This document shows, one piece after another, positions 8,531 through 17,078 of a stretch of 57,609 bases of DNA. The notes under the pieces are model-generated. The model worked only from the letters and a program-made list of their open reading frames with translations. It ran no database searches and had not been told where the DNA came from. The position numbers and the translations under genes are program-made. Origin of the DNA: an uncultured Prevotellaceae bacterium (GTDB lineage: Bacteria; Bacteroidota; Bacteroidia; Bacteroidales; Bacteroidaceae). Numbering within the stretch: position 1 is the stretch's first letter; every line of letters starts with the position of its first letter. The stretch covers positions 1-57,609 of the forward strand of contig CAMHNI010000018.1 in NCBI GenBank assembly GCA_946186505.1, read 5' to 3'.

Positions 8531-9523
8531 CTATTTTTCACTGTATAGCGTCTGTATGATGGTCTGTCCGACGGCCTGCAATGTATTCTTGTCGATATGT
8601 TTCATGTCATCGTTGACAGTGTGCCACGTAGGGCCAAAGGAGCTGGCTTCACATTCGGGGTAGTAGGGGATGATGTCGATACAGGGTATGCCGGCCTTCC
8701 GGTTGACAGGCAGGTGGTCATCGGTGATGGCACCACCCTCATCCTTGGGAAACAGGCTGCCAAATCCGACCGTCTCGGCAGCGTTCCATACTTTTTTCAC
8801 AATACTCGGTGCGTAATACAGCGACACCTGCTCCTGATAGAAGCGGGCACCCTCGCCGCCCACCATGTCGAGCAGGATGCCGTAACGGGGTTTGGAACCC
8901 GTATTCTGCGTACTGTATTGTGCGGCCCAGTACTGTGCGCCGAGCGCCCATGTGTCGGCATCGCTACCCTCACTATCAGCCCACTGCGGTGTTCCCCAGT
9001 CTTCGGCATCAAAGCAGACGAAGTCGATGCCCACGGTCAGCGTGTCATGGCTTAACAGCCGTGCCACCTCGAGCATGACTGCCACGCCCGATGCACCGTC
9101 GTTGGCGGCCATGACGGGACGATGGTGGTTTTGCTCATCGGGGTCGTTGTCAGCCCAGGGACGACTATCCCAGTGAGCGCAGAGCAAAATGCGGTTCTGT
9201 ATGTCAGGACGGTAGCTGGCCAGAATATTTGTACACTTCAGTGTGGTGCCATCGTAGCCGCTGAGGTCGGCCCGCTGCAAGGTCACCTCCATACCGTACT
9301 GGCGGAACTTCTCTGCTATCCATAATCCACAGCGTTCATGTGCCTCGCTGTTCATGGTGCGTGGTCCGAAGTCGCACTGCTGCTGGCAGAACAGATAGGC
9401 CGAGTCAGCCATGAACGTCGGGCCGACGGGTACTGCCACCGTGCTGGTTTCAGTGGTGCTCTTCTTGGTGTTGCCGCATGCCATCAGCAGCAGGGCAAGC
9501 ATAGGTATGACAAATCGTCTCAT
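8531..9523 (-). CDS. M28-family lipoprotein, probable glutaminyl-peptide cyclotransferase
   Basis: A 330-residue lipoprotein (lipobox LALLLMAC, Cys16). It carries the zinc-peptidase M28 fold motifs: AHWDSRPWAD, AANDGASGVAVMLE and CFDAEDWG. These match the animal-type (type II) glutaminyl cyclases known in Porphyromonas and Prevotella, which convert N-terminal Gln of exported proteins to pyroglutamate. The DAEDWG segment, rather than an aminopeptidase EE pair, favours cyclase over peptidase. It is 14 nt downstream of the dipeptidase fusion gene and probably in its operon, which suggests a joint role in peptide processing. Confidence 0.8.
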   Translation of the reverse strand: MRRFVIPMLALLLMACGNTKKSTTETSTVAVPVGPTFMADSAYLFCQQQCDFGPRTMNSEAHERCGLWIAEKFRQYGMEVTLQRADLSGYDGTTLKCTNILASYRPDIQNRILLCAHWDSRPWADNDPDEQNHHRPVMAANDGASGVAVMLEVARLLSHDTLTVGIDFVCFDAEDWGTPQWADSEGSDADTWALGAQYWAAQYSTQNTGSKPRYGILLDMVGGEGARFYQEQVSLYYAPSIVKKVWNAAETVGFGSLFPKDEGGAITDDHLPVNRKAGIPCIDIIPYYPECEASSFGPTWHTVNDDMKHIDKNTLQAVGQTIIQTLYSEK

Positions 9524-9537
9524 CGTTCAATTATCGT

Positions 9538-11307
9538 TTATCTTTTTTGTACCAGGGCCATGACACGCAGGAAGTTGCCGCCCCAGATTTTCTGGATGTC
9601 ACGCTCAGTATAGCGTCGGCTGAGCAGTTGGCGGGTAAACTGCAGCAACTCGGACGAGTCACGCAGTCCACAGATGCCACCGTCGCCGTCGAAGTCGGTG
9701 CCCAGTCCGACATGGTCGATTCCCATGACATGGATGGCATGCTCCAAGTGGGCTATGGCATCGAGAATGGTGGCTTCGCCGGCAGCCTTCAGGAACCCAT
9801 TGTAAAGTGTCACCTGCATCACACCGCCGACGGCCGCCAGACGGCGCATCTGGTCATCGGTCAGGTTGCGGGGATGGTCGCAAAGGGCCCGACAAGAGGA
9901 GTGGCTGCAGACAATGGGCGTCTGGCTGATGTCGAGAGCATCGTAGAACGACTTCTCGTTAGCATGGCTCAAATCGACCATCAGCCCGAGACGGTTCATC
10001 TCGCGGATAACCTGCTCGCCGAAGCGGCTCACGCCATCGTGGGTGTTGCAGCCCCGACAGGAGTCGCAGATGTCGTTGTCACCATTATGGCACAGCGTGA
10101 TATATACCACACCGCGGTCGGCAAAATGTTGCACGTTCTTCAGTTGTCCACCCAGGGCCAGTCCGTTCTCAATGCCGAGCATGATACTCTTGCGACCATG
10201 ACGCTTGTTCTCGTACAAATCACCGGGTGTACGGGCTATCTGCAGATATTGGCTGTTCTGGCTGACGATAGTCTCTATCTTGTCAAAGATGAGATCGGCA
10301 TACTGCGTCGGTCCCTGAACGTCGAAAGCCACCTGACTGGAAAAAGTCTCACCAATCTTTGGCTGCGGCAGGTAGGCCACCATGATGGTGGCATCCTGAC
10401 GTCCCTCAGTCATCTTATGCAAATCGACAAGGATACGCGGATCGCGTTGCTCGAAGTGGATGCCTTTAGGAAAGAACATCGGCGTGTCGCAGTGGGTGTC
10501 GAGTGTAAGCACACGGTCATGAACCTCATGGGCATGACGATATGCCTGAGCCTCGCCAACAAGCCACTGGAACAACGGCAGGCCTTCTTCCATACACTCC
10601 GGATGCCACTGCACCCCGAGGATGCTCTTATACTCCGTGCTCTCCATAGCCTCGACAATGCCATCAGCAGCTGTAGCCACCACGCGGAACCGTTCACCGG
10701 GCTCGCTGACAGCCTGATGATGGAAAGAGTTGACATGTATGGCCGTCTCTTTATATATATTATATAAGGTGGAGTCTGCTTCTATCGTCACGCTATGGGT
10801 AGGTTCCGAACGGTCGGCGTCCTGGGAATGCTTGACCCCCAACTTTTCACCCTTTACTCTTGACTCTTCACTTCCCAAGTCCTGGCACACCTTCCCACCT
10901 AACGCCACGGCCAGTGTCTGGATGCCACGGCAGATGCCGAGCATAGGGAGCTGGCGATTGTAGGCCAGACGGGTTATCAGCAGTTCGGGCAGGTCGCGCT
11001 CCCGATTGATGCCATGCAGTCCGGGTACGGGGTCCTCGCCTGTCCACAGCGGGTTGATGTCTGCACCACCACTCAGGATGAGGGCATCCACGTGGTCAAG
11101 TGTTCCCATGAGCACCTCTTTGTCAGCCGACGGTGGAATGATGACGGGAACGCCCCCCGCACGGATGACCGACTGATAGTAGCCCCTGCCAAGTTTGCAG
11201 CAGAGGTCTTCGTAGTTGCCCGTAATGCCGATGACTGGTAGCCGACGAGCGGCAGGATATCCGGCATACACCTCGTCGAGGTGCGCTTGTAAATCAAAGT
11301 TCTTCAA
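9538..11307 (-). CDS. Fused class I glutamine amidotransferase-like (C26) and M19 membrane-dipeptidase-like protein
   Basis: A two-domain protein of 589 residues. Residues about 20-255 form a PuuD/gamma-glutamyl hydrolase-type C26 domain, with nucleophile Cys near residue 121 (MLGICRGIQTLA) and VQWHPE. Residues about 265-589 form an M19 renal-dipeptidase domain, with zinc motif LDTHCDTP, then MVDLSHAN, SHSSCRALC and GTDFDGDG. No signal peptide is seen. It may act on gamma-glutamyl peptides and then dipeptides. The predicted start is TTG at 11305-11307, since an in-frame TGA lies just upstream. A serine/glutamate/lysine-rich stretch after residue ~130 (GSEESRVKGEKLG) is encoded by simple-repeat-like DNA at 10845-10880. 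It sits between lrp and the cyclase gene. Confidence 0.88.
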   Translation of the reverse strand: MKNFDLQAHLDEVYAGYPAARRLPVIGITGNYEDLCCKLGRGYYQSVIRAGGVPVIIPPSADKEVLMGTLDHVDALILSGGADINPLWTGEDPVPGLHGINRERDLPELLITRLAYNRQLPMLGICRGIQTLAVALGGKVCQDLGSEESRVKGEKLGVKHSQDADRSEPTHSVTIEADSTLYNIYKETAIHVNSFHHQAVSEPGERFRVVATAADGIVEAMESTEYKSILGVQWHPECMEEGLPLFQWLVGEAQAYRHAHEVHDRVLTLDTHCDTPMFFPKGIHFEQRDPRILVDLHKMTEGRQDATIMVAYLPQPKIGETFSSQVAFDVQGPTQYADLIFDKIETIVSQNSQYLQIARTPGDLYENKRHGRKSIMLGIENGLALGGQLKNVQHFADRGVVYITLCHNGDNDICDSCRGCNTHDGVSRFGEQVIREMNRLGLMVDLSHANEKSFYDALDISQTPIVCSHSSCRALCDHPRNLTDDQMRRLAAVGGVMQVTLYNGFLKAAGEATILDAIAHLEHAIHVMGIDHVGLGTDFDGDGGICGLRDSSELLQFTRQLLSRRYTERDIQKIWGGNFLRVMALVQKR

Positions 11308-11333
11308 TCTTCAATCCTCAATCTTCAATCCTC
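11306..11333. repeat. 14-bp tandem repeat joining lrp stop and downstream start
   Basis: Two perfect copies of AATCTTCAATCCTC (11306-11319 and 11320-11333). On the coding strand they contain the last two codons and stop of lrp, and they lead directly into the TTG start of the next gene. Confidence 0.85.
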
Positions 11334-11789
11334 AAAGTGTACTGGTATCTCGCGCTTGATGCTCTGCTCCAACGAGATAAGCGTCTCGGTGGACATGACG
11401 CCGTGGATGCCTTGCAGCTTGCCGTTCAGCAGTTCCATCAGCTGTTCGTTGTCGCGGGCATAGAGTTTCACCAGCATGGTGTAGGGACCAGTGGTGAAAT
11501 GACATTCCACGACTTCGGGAATATGCTGCAGTTCCTCGACCACATCCTTATACATTGATCCTTTCTCCAACGAGATGCCAACGTAGGTACAGGTGGAGTA
11601 ACCCAGACTCTTGGGGTTCACGTCGAAACCGCTGCCCGTGATGACATCGGCCTCTATCAGGTGCTGCACGCGCTGGTGGATGGCGGCACGCGAAACGTTA
11701 CATTCTGCTGCGACATCCTTGAATGGGATGCGCGCATTTTTCGACAAGATGCTCAGGATTTTCTTGTCCAGATTGTCAATCTTTTCCAT
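11325..11789 (-). CDS. Lrp/AsnC family transcriptional regulator
   Basis: A 154-residue cytoplasmic regulator: an N-terminal winged HTH (LDKKILSILSKNARIPFKDV, then VSRAAIHQRVQHL) and a C-terminal RAM/ASNC ligand domain (VECHFTTGPYTMLVKLYARD). ATG at 11789 (MEKIDNLDKK) is preferred over the upstream in-frame ATG at 11822 because it matches the family start. Such proteins sense amino acids, and the next genes encode peptide-processing enzymes, so local control of those genes is plausible but not shown. A TACTTTTG box lies at 11820-11827. Confidence 0.93.
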   Translation of the reverse strand: MEKIDNLDKKILSILSKNARIPFKDVAAECNVSRAAIHQRVQHLIEADVITGSGFDVNPKSLGYSTCTYVGISLEKGSMYKDVVEELQHIPEVVECHFTTGPYTMLVKLYARDNEQLMELLNGKLQGIHGVMSTETLISLEQSIKREIPVHFED

Positions 11790-11819
11790 GATTAGGTTGT
11801 TCTGTTTACAATTTGTCAG

Positions 11820-11827
11820 CAAAAGTA
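11820..11827 (-). promoter_or_regulatory. Promoter -7 box of lrp-family gene
   Basis: TACTTTTG read leftward, 30 nt before the chosen ATG. It supports the shorter start, because the longer one would begin within a few bases of the box. Confidence 0.6.
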
Positions 11828-11907
11828 GCTATTTTTACTGAAATGTGCAACAAAAAAGCGAGAAAAAATGTTTTATGGCACCTTACTGATAAAAAGTGAG
11901 TGAAAAA

Positions 11908-11938
11908 TTTGCAGTTTCGGATTTTTTTCTTATCTTTG
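11908..11938 (+). promoter_or_regulatory. Canonical promoter for the outer membrane barrel gene
   Basis: TTTG (11908-11911), 19-nt spacer, TATCTTTG (11931-11938). This matches the Bacteroidetes consensus; the leader is about 45 nt. Confidence 0.8.
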
Positions 11939-11986
11939 TGGCCAAAATGGACAATTTACATTTAATATCCTTAAACAACTAAACGT

Positions 11987-12775
11987 ATGAGAAAAACAGA
12001 TAACCTATTTATGAGTTCTATACTATTGCTGTTCATGACACTGTCGGCATTGCCGGTAAAAGCCCAGGATGAGGAATTCGGATTCTTCGACCATCTCGGA
12101 GGTGGCATTTCATTAGGTACCGACGGTATCGGCATCGACGTGGCTACCCCTCTTACCGACTGGGCTGCCGTGCGTGCCGGTATATCGTTCTGGCCAAAAA
12201 TCAAGTATGAACGAAACTTCCATCTGAAGAACAACGATAACACGCTGACGGACAATGTCGATGTTGAGGCTAAGCTGAACATCTTTGACTTCAAGCTACT
12301 TGCCGACTTCTATCCCATCAAGACAAGTTCGTTCCATATCACTGCAGGTGCATTTATTGGCAGTGAGGATGCAGCGCATGCAACCAATACTTCGATGTTT
12401 ATCAAAGACCCTGCCGATTATGGCAAGTTAGGACTTGTTTTAGGAGAATATCGCGTTACTACAGACAAGCAGGGTTACGCTCATGCTGATGTCAAGGTCA
12501 ACAGTTTCAAACCCTATATCGGCATCGGTTTTGGACGAGCCGTACCAAAGAAGAGCCGCGTCAGCGTGTCGTTCGACTTAGGCGTGAAATTCTGGGGCAA
12601 GCCCGGACTCGGTGCCATGACTGAAGATGACTGGGGTGAGAAGAAGTACCATAAGTTCAGCTATAAAGACCTTGATGAGAACGATGACGAGGATCTCAAG
12701 GACGGCCTCAAGACAGCAGAGAAGATTATTGTCTTCCCCGTGCTCAACATCCGCCTCAGCGGTCGTATTTTGTAA
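11987..12775 (+). CDS. Outer membrane beta-barrel family protein
   Basis: A 262-residue exported protein with a signal peptide ending near residue 26 (LSALPVKAQ). It then has alternating hydrophobic/polar strands with aromatic ends (AAVRAGISFWPKIKYERNF; IFDFKLLADFYP; FKPYIGIGFGRAV), and ends in LNIRLSGRIL, a terminal barrel strand. An acidic loop (DENDDEDLKD) lies near residue 230. No enzymatic motif is seen, so ligand and role are unknown. It is followed by a lipoprotein gene 33 nt downstream, probably cotranscribed. Confidence 0.8.
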   Translation: MRKTDNLFMSSILLLFMTLSALPVKAQDEEFGFFDHLGGGISLGTDGIGIDVATPLTDWAAVRAGISFWPKIKYERNFHLKNNDNTLTDNVDVEAKLNIFDFKLLADFYPIKTSSFHITAGAFIGSEDAAHATNTSMFIKDPADYGKLGLVLGEYRVTTDKQGYAHADVKVNSFKPYIGIGFGRAVPKKSRVSVSFDLGVKFWGKPGLGAMTEDDWGEKKYHKFSYKDLDENDDEDLKDGLKTAEKIIVFPVLNIRLSGRIL

Positions 12776-12808
12776 GATTAAGGAATCAATAAATTAACAG
12801 AATAGCGT

Positions 12809-13783
12809 ATGAAAAGATTTTTCTATTATGCTTTTGCTGCCATGGCAGCAATATGCATGACTGCTTGTAGCAGTGACGACGATGATGACAACAGCACCAC
12901 GAATGAGGTGACCCTGCCCACTCCTGAGAATGCAAACGATGCTGTGCAGTTCGTCTTCAGCACGCCCAAAGCATCTGAGAGCACAGCCGAAGACGCCCCA
13001 CAGATTAAGACCATCGACATCACCGAGAGTAGCGACATCATGATCGAGCTTCGCCATCCGGTCAGCGGCACGACCGTCTTTGTCAAGGAGAAAGCCACTA
13101 TCAACGGAAACACCTACACCGTGAACGGCACCAAGGTAAGAGGTACTGTCAAGGTGGTGGAAAACGGTTCGAGGATTACCCGTTCAGGTTCTGCCAAACT
13201 GATTGTCAACTTAGATGTGATTTACACTTCCACTGAGGTTTACCAATTCAAGACAGAAGACGGATCGACTATTACTGTTATCAAGGAGACCCCGATGACC
13301 GGTGACACGGCTATGGACAGGCTGGCCCGCACATGGAACGTCCTGGGCATCATTCTCGACTTGAAGAGTTCTGATGTCAAGGCATACAAGAAATGGGAAG
13401 CCACAAATGGTATCATCGATTTAGAGAAGACCTTACTGAAAGAAGCCCTCGACCAGGGTGTCAACTTGAATGCCGACGAGCAGGCAGAACTCAAGAAGAA
13501 GGTGAAAAGTGTCACCATCACCAAGACGCGTCTCTTCTCCATCGACTACGTTGACGGCAGTGAGGACGCTGCCACCTGGAACTGGGCTGACAGCAACAAG
13601 TCTAAAGTCACTATTCAGTTAAAGGACGGCAAGATGGGCAACAAGTTCATCCAGGATGCCACCGATGTCAGCTTTGATTTCAAAGATGACCGCTGTAACA
13701 TGAAGATGGTGACCACGTTCGATGATAACTCCAACAAGAAGTGGGATGTCACGTTGACAATACAGTTGCAGTCACCCAAATGA
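12809..13783 (+). CDS. Lipoprotein of unknown function
   Basis: A 324-residue lipoprotein: signal peptide and lipobox (AICMTAC, Cys20) followed by an acidic tether (SSDDDDDNSTTNE). That tether is typical of Bacteroidetes surface-exported lipoproteins. The middle is beta-rich (TVFVKEKATINGNTYTVNG) and a helical section (LEKTLLKEALDQ) follows. The N-terminal half resembles calycin-like lipoproteins only in general style, and I do not assign a family. It forms a pair with the barrel gene upstream and ends in a hairpin terminator. Confidence 0.78.
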   Translation: MKRFFYYAFAAMAAICMTACSSDDDDDNSTTNEVTLPTPENANDAVQFVFSTPKASESTAEDAPQIKTIDITESSDIMIELRHPVSGTTVFVKEKATINGNTYTVNGTKVRGTVKVVENGSRITRSGSAKLIVNLDVIYTSTEVYQFKTEDGSTITVIKETPMTGDTAMDRLARTWNVLGIILDLKSSDVKAYKKWEATNGIIDLEKTLLKEALDQGVNLNADEQAELKKKVKSVTITKTRLFSIDYVDGSEDAATWNWADSNKSKVTIQLKDGKMGNKFIQDATDVSFDFKDDRCNMKMVTTFDDNSNKKWDVTLTIQLQSPK

Positions 13784-13806
13784 GCATGAGAAAAGCCTGG
13801 CTATAA

Positions 13807-13890
13807 GTAATTGAGCAGTTTACTGAACTGCTCAATTTTTATGAGCCACTCATGGTCAAATTCTTCGTAATGCTCCAATTGCCATGTAAC
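13807..13890 (-). pseudogene. 84-bp copy of the 3' end of the HAD phosphatase gene, carrying a terminator hairpin
   Basis: This stretch matches 32424-32507 at 80 of 84 positions with no gaps. The original is the last ~28 codons of the HAD gene at 32418-33092, and the reading sense here is also leftward. On the plus strand it contains ATTGAGCAGTT-N4-AACTGCTCAAT followed by five T residues (13810-13840), which can terminate the lipoprotein transcript. REP-like repeats begin 2 bp after the copy ends. Confidence 0.8.
13810..13840 (+). terminator. Rho-independent terminator after the 12809 lipoprotein gene
   Basis: An inverted repeat TTGAGCAGTT/AACTGCTCAA with a short loop, followed by TTTTT. It lies inside the duplicated HAD-gene fragment. 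Confidence 0.75.
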
Positions 13891-13891
13891 A

Positions 13892-13945
13892 AGAGTCACG
13901 GGGACGGTTCTTGAGAGTCACGGGGACGGTTCGAACCGTCCCCTC
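13892..13945. repeat. REP-like repeats (GGGGACGGTTC type)
   Basis: AGAGTCACGGGGACGGTTC occurs at 13892-13910 and again at 13914-13932. The second copy runs into its reverse complement, giving a perfect 22-bp palindrome at 13922-13943. The same core forms the ends of the ~250 bp elements at 17.6 and 21.2 kb. Confidence 0.85.
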
Positions 13946-13991
13946 AGAATTCGATCTCTTTTTATGTTGCAAACATAGTAATTGTGATTCT

Positions 13992-15038
13992 TTAATTGGT
14001 ATAATTCAGTTTCTTGAAGAAATAGCCTGGTGCATCGTATGCCATGCCGTAATCGAGAACCATCATGTCATCCCTGAACCAACAAGTGCATTGCCTGCCG
14101 TCAAGATTGATGGTGGTAAAGACAGTGTTGTCGTATTTGCTGGTCTCAGTCTTGATGATTTCGTAGGAATAGAAACCAGATTCCATAAAAGGTTTCTTTT
14201 CTTTAGTTTCTTCCTTATTGATGACCTGCAGAGTGTGGTTGGAGTAGAAATACAAGGTTACTTCGCCTGCAGGAATTTCACGTTCCGGAGCATCGCCTCC
14301 AGCTATCTTGACTAAATGCCAAGCACCTTCAAGAGCCGTAGGATTTTCCTCGTATTTATTGACGCCTGCTATGGAGATGTCGGCGGCAGTGAAGATGCAC
14401 TTCTCACCATCATACACCGAAAGCAGCTTGCTGCCCATAAAGGAACCCGGGACGGTGCCCCAGTCAGCGTATATGCCCGATTTGGAGCTGCCGATGCCCT
14501 CTACCCAGATGTCATCACCGAAATTCAGGCGGCGACGCTGCACACCATTGATGACAACGGCATCCACCGACTTGCACTCTCTGACTACAATGGTAATATC
14601 ATCCATCGAACAGGTCTCCTTGTAACCTGGCTCGATTCCAAAGTCGAACTCCTCCTTCCAGCCCAACTCGCTCTGGCCGGTCATCGGATTACTCACCCTT
14701 TTGTAGGCATACACCTTGCTACCCTCTTCATAGAAGTAATGATTGGCATTGCTGTCATCCCCGTACCTGTAACACTGCTTACCGTCAAACTCCACCGGGC
14801 CCTCGATGGTGATGCTATGATAGACGGTGTCGGGGGCGGGGGCATTGAAATACACGGACATGTAGTTCCACGTCCGGCCATTCACCAGCATCTTGCGGGC
14901 ATCAGTTGGCGTCGATTTCGCTTCTTCTACGGAGTCTTTCCCGTCCAAAATGCCCGAGTCGTCCTCGCCGTCGTTTCCGCAGGAAGCGAAAGCCAGTGCC
15001 AGCACGGCACTCATCAATAATAATCTGCTCTTTTTCAT
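13992..15038 (-). CDS. Lipoprotein of unknown function
   Basis: A 348-residue lipoprotein with lipobox ALAFASC (Cys20) and acidic tether (GNDGEDDSGILDGKDSVEEA), so probably surface-exposed. A middle region follows (about residues 50-220, with NGRTWNYMSVYF and KQCYRYGDDS). The C-terminal ~120 residues look like a lipocalin-type module (LEGAWHLVKIAGGD, EVTLYFYSNHTLQVINKEET). Such two-part proteins are frequent in Prevotella, but I cannot name a function. It is downstream of the serpin gene in the same orientation, 24 nt apart, so likely cotranscribed. Confidence 0.78.
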   Translation of the reverse strand: MKKSRLLLMSAVLALAFASCGNDGEDDSGILDGKDSVEEAKSTPTDARKMLVNGRTWNYMSVYFNAPAPDTVYHSITIEGPVEFDGKQCYRYGDDSNANHYFYEEGSKVYAYKRVSNPMTGQSELGWKEEFDFGIEPGYKETCSMDDITIVVRECKSVDAVVINGVQRRRLNFGDDIWVEGIGSSKSGIYADWGTVPGSFMGSKLLSVYDGEKCIFTAADISIAGVNKYEENPTALEGAWHLVKIAGGDAPEREIPAGEVTLYFYSNHTLQVINKEETKEKKPFMESGFYSYEIIKTETSKYDNTVFTTINLDGRQCTCWFRDDMMVLDYGMAYDAPGYFFKKLNYTN

Positions 15039-15062
15039 AGTTTTCCCTATTTAAATCCAAAT

Positions 15063-16370
15063 TTACAAACCTGTAACCTTTCCTATGAATAGGATGAGAT
15101 TGCTGCCCTTCTCTGTTATGGCGAAAAGGAAAGGACGGTTGGCCACAAACATTGGGTTGTTCATACCTGTAGTGAAGGTTGAGACCGTTACGGAAGCTGC
15201 CATCGTTCCATTCTCATCCACCGTTATCTTGGTCTTCTGCTTTATCAAACTTATGAAAAGGGGGATGGAAGGGTCTTTCAGCATTCCGGAGAAATCTGCA
15301 TTGGAACGGCTGAAGGCTGCTTTCACGCCCATCGCCATCAGGGGAGTGTTCAGGTCTTGCTCTGTGGACACTTCAAACCGAGGCATCTGGAGTATGGTGC
15401 TTTTGCACTGCATATCTGTAGCCAACTGTTTCCAGCGTTCTGCCGTGAGGGTGTTGAGCAATTCGTCCATCGACATATTCTCGTCTGTCGGCAACAGCAC
15501 CATCAGTCCATAGCTGCCATTACAGTATGGCAGCCTGACAGCCTTGACGGTCTCGTCTTCCCAATAGTCGAGTGGAATCATCTGAGACATCATAGGCACT
15601 TTCACCTTACTGCCGTCGGCAGCCGTGAAGTCCTGCAACGTCGTGTATTCCTTTTCAAAGCCATAAAGCCACTGAGCTTTGAAATAGACCGAGTTGAGCA
15701 AAATGGCGGCGTCTGATGAACGGACATCGCCCTGCCTCAGGATTTCGGGTATCACGCCCTTGGTCTGTTCGTTGCACCAGTCGTTAACGTGACCGACCAC
15801 TTCGTCAGCCTTCGAGAAGTCCATACTTTCAACGTCAGCCTGATAGTATTCCTTCATATTAGCAGCGAACTGGCCGCTGAACTCTGCCCCGATACCCTTG
15901 TTGGAGAGCAGGGCGTTGGCAATGCTCAGTTCCACCTGTTCGTCAACCAGCGGGGCGTTGGTCATCAGGTTGCCGAAGAATTCGTTGATGGCCTTCGTGT
16001 CGTACTTGTCAAAGCAGAGGGCGCGCATCAGTTCCTGTCGGGTAGTGCCGTTGGCACCGTCATTAAGCATTCCCAGCATATAGGCTGCACTCAAGGGTGA
16101 AATGACCATGTCGCCCGAAGTGCCTTTGCTCGTTTCGCGCATCAGGTTCAGGGCGAACTGGTTGTTCTCGTCCACCATCAGTGCCTGACTGTCTGTCAGG
16201 ATGATTCCCCCTGGTGTCTGTTCGACCACCGGCTCCACGACGACCTCTTCTTCCTGTGGCTCGCCTTGTTGCTCTTCTTGTTTGGCCACGGAATCATCAT
16301 CAGACGAACAAGAGGTTTGCAACATGGCACTGAACAGAATCCCTGCAACAATACATAATACCTTTTTCAT
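15063..16370 (-). CDS. Serpin family lipoprotein (serine/cysteine protease inhibitor)
   Basis: The start [10 protein letters not shown] at 16370 gives 435 residues with lipobox AMLQTSC. The in-frame extension to 16427 lies over the promoter and is rejected. After an acidic linker comes a full serpin fold: [47 protein letters not shown], and the C-terminal signature [20 protein letters not shown]. The reactive-loop hinge reads [18 protein letters not shown]. Small residues at P15-P9 support an inhibitory protein, and the scissile bond probably lies in the TTGMN region. Anchored at the surface, it could block host or competitor proteases. A -7 box is at 16430-16437. Confidence 0.93.
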   Translation of the reverse strand: MKKVLCIVAGILFSAMLQTSCSSDDDSVAKQEEQQGEPQEEEVVVEPVVEQTPGGIILTDSQALMVDENNQFALNLMRETSKGTSGDMVISPLSAAYMLGMLNDGANGTTRQELMRALCFDKYDTKAINEFFGNLMTNAPLVDEQVELSIANALLSNKGIGAEFSGQFAANMKEYYQADVESMDFSKADEVVGHVNDWCNEQTKGVIPEILRQGDVRSSDAAILLNSVYFKAQWLYGFEKEYTTLQDFTAADGSKVKVPMMSQMIPLDYWEDETVKAVRLPYCNGSYGLMVLLPTDENMSMDELLNTLTAERWKQLATDMQCKSTILQMPRFEVSTEQDLNTPLMAMGVKAAFSRSNADFSGMLKDPSIPLFISLIKQKTKITVDENGTMAASVTVSTFTTGMNNPMFVANRPFLFAITEKGSNLILFIGKVTGL

Positions 16371-16429
16371 AATCTTCAATCTTTCTTTTTCCGCACCTGT
16401 TTTGGCACGTTGCTTGTTATTGGACAATG

Positions 16430-16437
16430 CAAAGTTA
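16430..16437 (-). promoter_or_regulatory. Promoter -7 box for serpin/lipoprotein unit
   Basis: TAACTTTG read leftward, about 60 nt before the serpin ATG at 16370. No clear TTTG -33 element. Confidence 0.6.
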
Positions 16438-16548
16438 CAATTTTTTTTGTATATAGCATCCTGTCTCTACACTATTTTGCTAAATAGACTCAATTTATTC
16501 GTTGTCACTTCTGATTCCCTTATTTAGAGTCCCCGCCGATTTTCTGGC

Positions 16549-16983
16549 TTACTTTTTATCCTCTTTTGTGGCTTCCTTTTGCTCCTTTGGCTTGGGCGTT
16601 ATGGTGAACTCCGTCTGCGCAGGTTTACTGACGCAGTTCGTACCGAGGTCGACGCCCCAACCGATGAGGCCACCAATCAGGATATTGCCGAAGGCCCATC
16701 CGTTAACGGTCTTCGTCAGCACGATGTCGTCGAACTTGTAGTTTTCCGACGTTATCTGAATACGCTGTCCGTCTATATGGTGACGCTTTGCTTTCACGAC
16801 AGTCGGAAGGCTCACGTCTATGTACGCCCCATCTTCCGTCTCGATGGTCACCGGCTCTGGCACGTTACCGTTGATGGTAATCTTAGGTGCCCCGCCCGAC
16901 ACGATGGTGGCGCATGATGACAACTGTATGGTTGCCATTGCAACCACTGTAGCGATACTCAATGTTTTTACAAGTTTCTTCAT
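16549..16983 (-). CDS. Small lipoprotein, CATIVSG type
   Basis: A 144-residue lipoprotein with lipobox IQLSSC (Cys24) followed by ATIVSGGAPKITINGN. This opening is shared by many small bacterial lipoproteins that carry a beta-sandwich PEGA-like region and a membrane hairpin. Here the hydrophobic hairpin is GWAFGNILIGGLIGWGVDLG (about residues 95-114). The C-terminus is lysine-rich and charged (KPKEQKEATKEDKK). No catalytic residues; function unknown. It stands between the serpin unit and another lipoprotein gene. Confidence 0.78.
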   Translation of the reverse strand: MKKLVKTLSIATVVAMATIQLSSCATIVSGGAPKITINGNVPEPVTIETEDGAYIDVSLPTVVKAKRHHIDGQRIQITSENYKFDDIVLTKTVNGWAFGNILIGGLIGWGVDLGTNCVSKPAQTEFTITPKPKEQKEATKEDKK

Positions 16984-17009
16984 TGCTCTTATTTCTTTTG
17001 TATTATATT

Positions 17010-17051
17010 GTCATTTATTGAGGACAGAATCAAAATCCTGTCCACTTGATT
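17010..17051. repeat. Divergent copy of the CATTTATTG...GAATCAAAA...CCTGTCC repeat
   Basis: The stretch TGTCATTTATTGAGGACAG and the following AATCAAAATCCTGTCC and TTGATTC resemble the better-kept copies at 18971, 21489 and 54129. It lies in the gap between two lipoprotein genes. Confidence 0.55.
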
Positions 17052-17078
17052 CCTTTGTTTATTCGTTCCTCTGCTTAT

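Noticed and set aside
9547..10767. 406-codon rightward frame opposite the dipeptidase fusion
   Set aside because: Antisense of a gene with intact motifs for two enzyme families; no start signal or known domain.
13922..13943. GGTTCGAACC resembling a tRNA T-arm
   Set aside because: It is the centre of a 22-bp REP palindrome; no acceptor, D or anticodon arms nearby.
16371..16427. N-terminal extension of the serpin
   Set aside because: Would destroy the lipoprotein signal peptide and reaches the -7 box.
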